From contig PAQH01000156.1 of assembly GCA_002709225.1 (NCBI GenBank), forward strand, positions 1 through 38,979: a DNA stretch of 38,979 nucleotides, given 5' to 3'. A model generated the notes under the pieces. It was not told the DNA's origin. It saw nothing but the letters and a program-made list of their open reading frames with translations, and made no database searches. The DNA is from Planctomycetaceae bacterium (GTDB lineage: Bacteria > Planctomycetota > Planctomycetia > Pirellulales > Pirellulaceae). Below are positions 34,238-38,979 of this stretch, piece after piece. The translations under genes and the position numbers were made by a program. Position 1 is the first letter of the stretch; the number at the start of each line of letters is the position of its first letter.

Positions 34238-35620
34238 TCACAGCAACGCCGCAATAGGATGCCCTTCGGCAAGCAGCGGGACAGGGCGCCCCTTAAAGTC
34301 AGGCACCGTTGCGGTCGCAGGGATGCCCAGATGACGATAAATGGTTGCCAATAAATCCTGCGGCGTCACCGGATCGTGAGTCGGGTATTCGCTACGAGAG
34401 TTCGTCTGTCCGACTACCTCACCCATGCGCAACCCGCCACCCGCGATCAGGGCGCTAAACGCGCTGGGCCAATGATCACGGCCCAGCCAGGGACCTCCCG
34501 GCTTGCCGGGAAACGACGCGCGCCGCGTGAGTCGCGGCGTCCGACCAAATTCGCCAACCGCGACCACCAGAATGCGGCGATCCAGCCCTCGTTCTCTAAG
34601 GTCTTCGATCAACGTGGCAATCGCCTGATCGTACTGTGGAAATCTTTCCAAGTTTGCGTGCACCAGGTGAAAAGGCCCCGCATGGTCGTCCCAGCTGAAG
34701 TAGGCGCTTTCATCAGAAGGCGCAGTGGCGTCGATGTTGACAACCGCCGCACCGCGTTCCGCGAGTCGACGTGCGAGCAAGCAATTTTGTCCCCAGCGAT
34801 GGCGGCCATACCGATCTCGCAACTTCTCATCTTCACGACTCAAATCGAACGCGGACGCCATTTCTGGACTGGCCAACAAATGAAAAGCGTCCCGCCGAAA
34901 CGCGTCTAGCCCTTCCATCGACCCAGCCAGGTCAAGACCACGACGCATTTGGTCAAGTTGACTCAGCAGCGTTCTGCGGCACTCCAAGCGAGGCTCGTCG
35001 ATTCCCGCGGTCAGTTTCAGATTCTTCGGAGCGAAGCCCTTTTCCGAAGGATCGCCCGTCTCATACGCTCGATATCCAAGGCCCAGGTAGGAGGGTGAAA
35101 TCATAAAGGGTGCGCGATGTACGGCGATGTATTGCGGTAGACCATCCTGCCGGCGACCACGCATCCGCGCGGCCAACATGCCAAAATCCGGATGTTCGCT
35201 GCGTGCAGTTGAGGTGGGGTCTGGTTTGGCGGGTGTTTTTCCGGTCAACACTTCAATACTGCCATCGTTATGCGCTGACATCGTGTGATGTAAGGAACGC
35301 ACTAACGACAAGTGGGAGGCGATTTTGGCCTGACGGGGAAAATGTTCCACCATCTCCATGCCCGGCACCGCAGTCGCAATCGGGTCGAATGGGCCCCGGT
35401 ACTCGCTCGGAGCGCTGGGCTTCATGTCGTACGTTTCCAATTGACTGGGACCACCCCACATCCAAAACAAAATCACCGATGTCTCGGGAGCTGGCTTTTG
35501 GCCCGTTGCAGAGCGGGCGGCCAGAATGTCTGCGAGGGTCACACCCCCTAGCGCGAGTGCACCCGCTCGCAACAATGTCCGCCGCGAGATTGGTCCTGAG
35601 CAGCGTGATCCTGGCGCCAT
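34238..35620 (-). CDS. DUF1501 family protein (fourth), Tat-exported
   Basis: A 460-residue DUF1501 protein with a Tat signal (ISRRTLLRAGALALGG). Conserved parts are FWMWGGPSQLETYDMKP and EFGRTPRLTRR...GRDHWPS, ending in LLAEGHPI. Lengths and motifs match the other three copies in the window, but they differ enough in sequence to be old paralogues rather than recent duplicates. It is the first of a possible minus-strand run, followed by the FAD oxidoreductase (92-base gap) and the third DUF1501 gene. The start ATG at 35620 has only a weak Shine-Dalgarno. Its target is unknown; the family fold suggests phosphate or sulfate esters. Confidence 0.92.
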   Translation of the reverse strand: MAPGSRCSGPISRRTLLRAGALALGGVTLADILAARSATGQKPAPETSVILFWMWGGPSQLETYDMKPSAPSEYRGPFDPIATAVPGMEMVEHFPRQAKIASHLSLVRSLHHTMSAHNDGSIEVLTGKTPAKPDPTSTARSEHPDFGMLAARMRGRRQDGLPQYIAVHRAPFMISPSYLGLGYRAYETGDPSEKGFAPKNLKLTAGIDEPRLECRRTLLSQLDQMRRGLDLAGSMEGLDAFRRDAFHLLASPEMASAFDLSREDEKLRDRYGRHRWGQNCLLARRLAERGAAVVNIDATAPSDESAYFSWDDHAGPFHLVHANLERFPQYDQAIATLIEDLRERGLDRRILVVAVGEFGRTPRLTRRASFPGKPGGPWLGRDHWPSAFSALIAGGGLRMGEVVGQTNSRSEYPTHDPVTPQDLLATIYRHLGIPATATVPDFKGRPVPLLAEGHPIAALL

Positions 35621-35783
35621 AGCTCACTTCAATTCTGCAAGTATGTTTCGAACGAATTAGCTGACAGGCCCTGACGCCTCAGCGGCAGCTCCACCACCTG
35701 CGACCACACAACGTAGTCTAGTTTCCGTGAAAGAACAGCGGAAGGCAACCTCGATCGCCAGCCGCTCACTCCTCTCGTCGCTG
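35621..35783. other. Spacer between DUF1501 and the PaaI-like gene
   Basis: This 163-base region contains short minus-strand open frames (35629-35820, 35657-35848) that overlap the thioesterase gene and lack any family character. No promoter box or terminator hairpin of good quality was found. Confidence 0.4.
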
Positions 35784-36206
35784 TCACTCGGAAGTGTCCA
35801 TGATGAAACTGGCCTGGCAACTTGCCACCGTCTTCCCATTCTCGGCACGCACCGCCCTGCCCTCCATCACCACCAACTTCTGCTTCCGACGTAGCACGCG
35901 GCTCTCCAGTAATACTAGACTGCCAATCGGCAACGCTTCGCTGAAGCGTATTTCACACTTCGCGGTGTAGCACCGCAGCCCCTGCAGAAACATCCAATTT
36001 GCCATCACATCATCGAGCAGGCTGAACACAATCCCCCCATGGGTAATCCCGTCGTACCCCGAGTGTTCGACCCGCGGCGTGAATTCACCCCGACAAACAT
36101 CGCCATCTAGCCGAAAACACACCTTCAGCCCTAGAGAATTTTCGCCGCCACAAACAAAACAATGGTTGGCATCGTCACGGGCGGGCCTAGTCTCTCTCAT
36201 CTCCAT
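35784..36206 (-). CDS. PaaI-like hotdog thioesterase
   Basis: A 140-residue single-hotdog protein of the PaaI type. The catalytic/binding signature is GITHGGIVFSLLDDVMAN (about 53-70), with the HGG loop and the Asp pair. Before it, C16-FV-C19-GGENSLGLKV is a CxxCG-N-GL element common in a subset of these proteins; the Cys pair could bind metal. It should hydrolyse acyl- or aryl-CoA. The start at 36206 is supported by GGAGG six bases upstream; the longer frame to 36269 adds non-conserved residues. It is unrelated in subtype to the 4HBT thioesterase at 2717. It is divergent from the PPOX flavoprotein gene, separated by 259 bases. Confidence 0.85.
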   Translation of the reverse strand: MEMRETRPARDDANHCFVCGGENSLGLKVCFRLDGDVCRGEFTPRVEHSGYDGITHGGIVFSLLDDVMANWMFLQGLRCYTAKCEIRFSEALPIGSLVLLESRVLRRKQKLVVMEGRAVRAENGKTVASCQASFIMDTSE

Positions 36207-36465
36207 CCGAATCCTCCACGGAGCTCCCACAGACAGAGCTCGGTCCACTCGTGACACGGCGATTGCCAACAGCTAAACTCTGCCACGCACACTTTGAATG
36301 TCTATTGACACGCGTTTTCGCGCGGTCAATGCGGTTCCGCCCAACACCGTGAGGCTTTCGCTCGGCGCCTCGCGGCAGCCCAGACGAACTCACTATAAAG
36401 GTATTTGTTGGTATTTTACGCTCAAGACACGCGGCGTGGTCGATCGCCGATGCCGGAGAAAGCCA

Positions 36466-37095
36466 ATGACCGAAGAACAGCAACCCTCTATTGACGACCC
36501 TGCAGCTTTGCGGGCGTTATACGATGCTCCCTCGGAACTGTCGCAGCAGAAATTTCTTACCGAATTAGATTCCCACTGCATCGCCGTCATTCAGCATAGC
36601 AGTTTTTATTGCCTGGCAACCTCGCATGCCGACGGCTCCTTGGACGTGTCGCCGCGCGGCGACCCACCGGGATCCGTGGTCGTTATCGACCCCAAGACAC
36701 TGCTGCTCCCGGATCGTCGTGGCAACAATCGTCTGGACAGCCTGACGAATGCGACACAACGTCCCCAGGTGGCATTGCTGTTCCTGGTGCCTGGTGTGCT
36801 GGAAACGCTGCGTGTCAGCGGCACGGCGGAGATTGTGCAGGACAATACTCACCTTGCGGCAACCGCCATCGCGGGACAGACACCCACCACAGGCATGTTG
36901 GTGCGAATCACCAAGACCTGTCTGCAGTGTGGAAAAGCTGTGAAGCGGTCCGCGCTCTGGGAGGACACCTATCGAATCGATCGTGACCGGCTCGCTTCCT
37001 TTGGGACAATGCTCGCAGATCAGACGCAAACCGAACAAACGGCGGCCGAGCTCGATCAGGCGATCGACGACGCTTATCAAAACCGCCTCTATTGA
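36466..37095 (+). CDS. PPOX-type (pyridoxamine 5'-phosphate oxidase-like) flavoprotein
   Basis: A 209-residue FMN or F420-type split-barrel protein. The strand pattern FYCLATSHADGSLDVSPRGDPPG is typical of the PPOX family, as are LLLPDRRGNNRLDSLTN and the end CLQCGKAVKRSALW. The last pattern fits the MSMEG_1061-like subfamily, whose members are often predicted to oxidise or reduce small aromatic or phosphate compounds; the true substrate is unknown. The ATG at 36466 is chosen because GGAG precedes it; the longer frame to 36298 has no family sequence. A TATAAA at 36393-36398 may be a -10 box. It converges with the sialidase-like gene, with only four bases between the stops. Confidence 0.9.
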   Translation: MTEEQQPSIDDPAALRALYDAPSELSQQKFLTELDSHCIAVIQHSSFYCLATSHADGSLDVSPRGDPPGSVVVIDPKTLLLPDRRGNNRLDSLTNATQRPQVALLFLVPGVLETLRVSGTAEIVQDNTHLAATAIAGQTPTTGMLVRITKTCLQCGKAVKRSALWEDTYRIDRDRLASFGTMLADQTQTEQTAAELDQAIDDAYQNRLY

Positions 37096-37099
37096 ACTT

Positions 37100-38890
37100 C
37101 TAACGCGCCGCGCTGACTTCGACTCGCTCGATTAACAACCCCGCAAACTCTGGTGCCTGGGCCGTCATCCACGTGCGCAAATAACACAACCCGCGTGCGC
37201 GTGACAATTGGTCGAGGACCGCCAACTCCTTGTCATCTAGGAGGAGCCGGCAGCGCCGCGCGCCGCAATCCCATCGCAATTGGATGTCATGCCACTGGTC
37301 GAGCAGCAACGTTCCCCCGGTCCGCCGATACTCATCCTGGAAAAGCCCCCGCGCCGAACTGATACTGATGTCACCATCCGGGGCAATCCGAAATTTAAAA
37401 CGCCCACCTTCTGGAAACGTTCCCCAGCCCCCCGCCGCTCCCCCGGGGACGAAGGGCGGCAAGCGTGGCAGCGAGAAAAAGTCCGTCAGGCAGAAATAGC
37501 AGTGCTGACGATTTTGCCGACGCTCTTCCGAAAGCAGCTTCACACGCATCGTGAGCTGACCACGGGTAGCAAAAGGAAAATTGAACGATGCGCCAGCCGG
37601 AACGTCAGCCTGCGGTTTCCGCACCCGTAGTACCTGGTCTTGCGGACGGTCTGGGTGCGCAATCAGGTCGACTCCTGCGCACCCCCTGGTCACCCACTGT
37701 TCAAGACCGGACTCGAAACGTTCCACCACCGCCGTTTCTTTAAGCCAATTTATGGGCACGCGAATCTTCTCACCAGCGGTCAAGCAGTAGAAGCTTTCGC
37801 CCTTGTTCTGCTTGCCATTCCCCCTGGCCTCCGTCAGGAAAGGATACGACACAGCGCGCAACTTATCGGTGATACGAGCGATCTCTCGATAGCCCGTCCA
37901 GGTCCTCCCGTCGTCTTCACTCACGGCAGCCGCCAAGACCTGCCGATCGTAACTCGTCAACACCTGCCCCTCATGGGTGGGACTCAGGCAATTACTCCAC
38001 ACCAGAACTAAATCTCCGCTTTGCATGCGCAACAGCGCACCCGGGGAATTCGACGACACAAAACGAGAAGGCTTGGGCGGCGTCCAGCGATCGCCACCGT
38101 CAGAGGAAAAGGCTTCATGCTGGTAGCCGGTTTGCGTCCGCATCAGCATCCAAATTCTGCCATCGGACAATTCAATACAAATCGGTTCACAAGCACCGCT
38201 CTCCAAAAGGTGGCCACCACTGTCGACCACGCATTCACCTTGCGAAGGACGCCAGGTCACTCCGAGGTCATCCGAAATCGACAATTTGCTGACGAACTTT
38301 CCCGTTTTGCGGCGGGAATAGTAGCTTAAGGGAACGAGCAATCTACCGGACCGTGTTTGGATCGCCGCATTGACCGCCCCGGTATAGAGGAAGCCAAAAT
38401 TGCAACGCTGGACGCGCGACCAGGTCGCACCCGTGTCGCGGCTGACCACGTGGTAAATAAAACTCTTCGAATTCTCCCAATCGTCGAAGCCGGCCTCGCC
38501 TGTGCCCACATAATCAAGCCCGAACAGGTGGATGCCGCCACTGCGGTCAAGGATACTGACATATCCGGTGCCACAGTTCCCTCGATCTGCGGGAAACGAA
38601 AAGAGCGCGCGTTCCGCCGTCCAACTGGCCCCTTCGTCGTCCGAATACCGGCCGTGGGCCCGCTGTGCCCCCTGCTTGCCGGCCGACCACCAATTCAACA
38701 ACCGGCCATCCCCCAACCGCGCCAACGCCCCCTGAAAGGGTTCCGAATGCAAGGCTGGATTCGCCACCAGCTGAGGGCCTGCCGTGTGGGCCACTGTCAC
38801 CTGCCACGCCCAGAGGAGGACCGTCAAACAGCGGGTAACTATTGGCACCGCTTGCCCTCTCGACTCGCCAGCGCGCCCGATCAGATCCAT
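37100..38890 (-). CDS. Sialidase-like BNR-repeat protein with C-terminal lectin-like domain
   Basis: A 596-residue exported protein. A signal peptide ends near VAHTAG (about 38). The six-bladed beta-propeller part (about 40-385) contains at least five Asp-box repeats: SDDEGASW, SRDTGATW, ISDDLGVTW, SSDGGDRW and SEDDGRTW. The usual sialidase FRIP arginine motif is not obvious, so it may be a sialidase-like glycan hydrolase or binder rather than a true neuraminidase. Residues 390-596 form a jelly-roll domain (RFESGLEQW to LIERVEV) likely to bind sugar. The ATG at 38890 has GGAG 10 bases upstream. It follows the partial repeat-tailed frame by 13 bases, so the two are probably coupled in translation. 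Confidence 0.87.
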   Translation of the reverse strand: MDLIGRAGESRGQAVPIVTRCLTVLLWAWQVTVAHTAGPQLVANPALHSEPFQGALARLGDGRLLNWWSAGKQGAQRAHGRYSDDEGASWTAERALFSFPADRGNCGTGYVSILDRSGGIHLFGLDYVGTGEAGFDDWENSKSFIYHVVSRDTGATWSRVQRCNFGFLYTGAVNAAIQTRSGRLLVPLSYYSRRKTGKFVSKLSISDDLGVTWRPSQGECVVDSGGHLLESGACEPICIELSDGRIWMLMRTQTGYQHEAFSSDGGDRWTPPKPSRFVSSNSPGALLRMQSGDLVLVWSNCLSPTHEGQVLTSYDRQVLAAAVSEDDGRTWTGYREIARITDKLRAVSYPFLTEARGNGKQNKGESFYCLTAGEKIRVPINWLKETAVVERFESGLEQWVTRGCAGVDLIAHPDRPQDQVLRVRKPQADVPAGASFNFPFATRGQLTMRVKLLSEERRQNRQHCYFCLTDFFSLPRLPPFVPGGAAGGWGTFPEGGRFKFRIAPDGDISISSARGLFQDEYRRTGGTLLLDQWHDIQLRWDCGARRCRLLLDDKELAVLDQLSRARGLCYLRTWMTAQAPEFAGLLIERVEVSAAR

Positions 38891-38903
38891 TGTCCCACCA
38901 CTC

Positions 38904-38979
38904 CTAGTTCTCGGTGCCGCTCGGCTGTGTCTCGGTGCCGCTCGGCTGTGTCTCGGTGCCGCTCGGCTGTGTCTCGGTG
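38904..38979 (-). CDS. 3' end of a gene with a C-terminal TETQPSG heptapeptide repeat (partial)
   Basis: The window ends in a 21-base tandem repeat present in three full copies and part of a fourth (38910-38979). On the minus strand it reads (TETQPSG)x3 followed by TEN and a TAG stop at 38906-38904. The stop lies 13 bases before the ATG of the sialidase-like gene, right at its Shine-Dalgarno, as expected for the upstream gene of an operon. A unit of 21 bases keeps the frame. The repeat is open in all three minus-strand frames, so the frame is chosen from the stop position. The Thr/Ser/Pro/Gln-rich composition suggests a flexible linker or tail of an exported protein. Confidence 0.5.
   Translation of the reverse strand, partial: TETQPSGTETQPSGTETQPSGTEN
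38910..38979. repeat. 21-bp tandem repeat, 3.3 copies, cut by the window end
   Basis: CTCGGTGCCGCTCGGCTGTGT occurs exactly at 38910-38930, 38931-38951 and 38952-38972, with the first 7 bases of a fourth copy at 38973-38979. No mismatch separates the copies, indicating recent slippage or homogenisation. The array may continue beyond the window. Confidence 0.9.

Noticed and set aside
36298..36465. N-terminal extension of the PPOX flavoprotein
   Set aside because: No family sequence in these 56 residues, and a Shine-Dalgarno precedes the ATG at 36466.
38910..38979. CRISPR array
   Set aside because: The units are direct 21-base tandem copies with no spacers between them.

Overview
The window looks like chromosomal DNA of a planctomycete, probably of the Pirellula/Rhodopirellula kind. 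The basis is gene content: four DUF1501 proteins, one DUF1552 protein, a giant DUF1587/1595/1592/1588/1585 protein with haem-type CxxCH motifs, a DUF1549/DUF1553 protein, a DUF4159 protein, LamG-type secreted proteins, a sialidase-like BNR protein and an enolase-superfamily enzyme. This is the usual planctomycete set for extracytoplasmic breakdown of complex, often sulfated, organic matter. No rRNA, complete tRNA, CRISPR array or prophage was seen. All family names come from reading the sequences; no database search was run.

Layout. 1-117: edge of an insertion element, probably IS630-like, whose junction coincides with the stop codon of the next gene. 0.1-6.5 kb: an acyl/lipid-like group. An epoxide-hydrolase-like enzyme and an acyl-CoA synthetase lie on the minus strand. 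A hotdog thioesterase, an alpha/beta-hydrolase-GNAT fusion and an MMPL/RND exporter lie divergently on the plus strand. 6.6-11.6 kb: a minus-strand pair, the giant DUF1592-type protein with a LamG insert followed by DUF1552. 11.9-16.6 kb: an enolase-superfamily enzyme (plus), then a two-part alpha/beta hydrolase and a DUF1501 protein (minus operon).

16.7-21.4 kb: small lipoproteins and housekeeping-type genes: an LRR lipoprotein, an aldo/keto reductase, an arrestin-like membrane protein with an operator-like dyad upstream, a BamE-like lipoprotein and a conserved Tat-exported protein of unknown function. 21.5-24.0 kb: an SGNH esterase with an NTF2-like front domain, a cold-shock protein with a long structured leader, and a secreted LamG protein. 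24.0-25.2 kb: the only long gene-poor stretch, with a 22-bp palindrome and a doubtful ORF. 25.2-38.9 kb: DUF4159, a DUF1501 plus DUF1549/1553 pair, a metallophosphoesterase, an FAD oxidoreductase with a DUF1501 gene downstream, another DUF1501, a PaaI-like thioesterase, a PPOX flavoprotein and a sialidase-like protein. The window ends inside the 3' end of a minus-strand gene that encodes a heptapeptide repeat.

How the genes may work together (inference). The cytochrome-like and DUF1501/1552 proteins recur as neighbours and are probably an extracytoplasmic redox/hydrolase module. The sialidase, SGNH esterase and acetyl-xylan-esterase-like enzyme fit polysaccharide trimming, and the enolase-superfamily enzyme and FAD oxidoreductase fit downstream catabolism. 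The most unusual single genes are the hydrolase-GNAT fusion, the LamG-interrupted DUF1592 protein and the repeat-tailed partial ORF at the right edge. I did not find a clear-cut new system.
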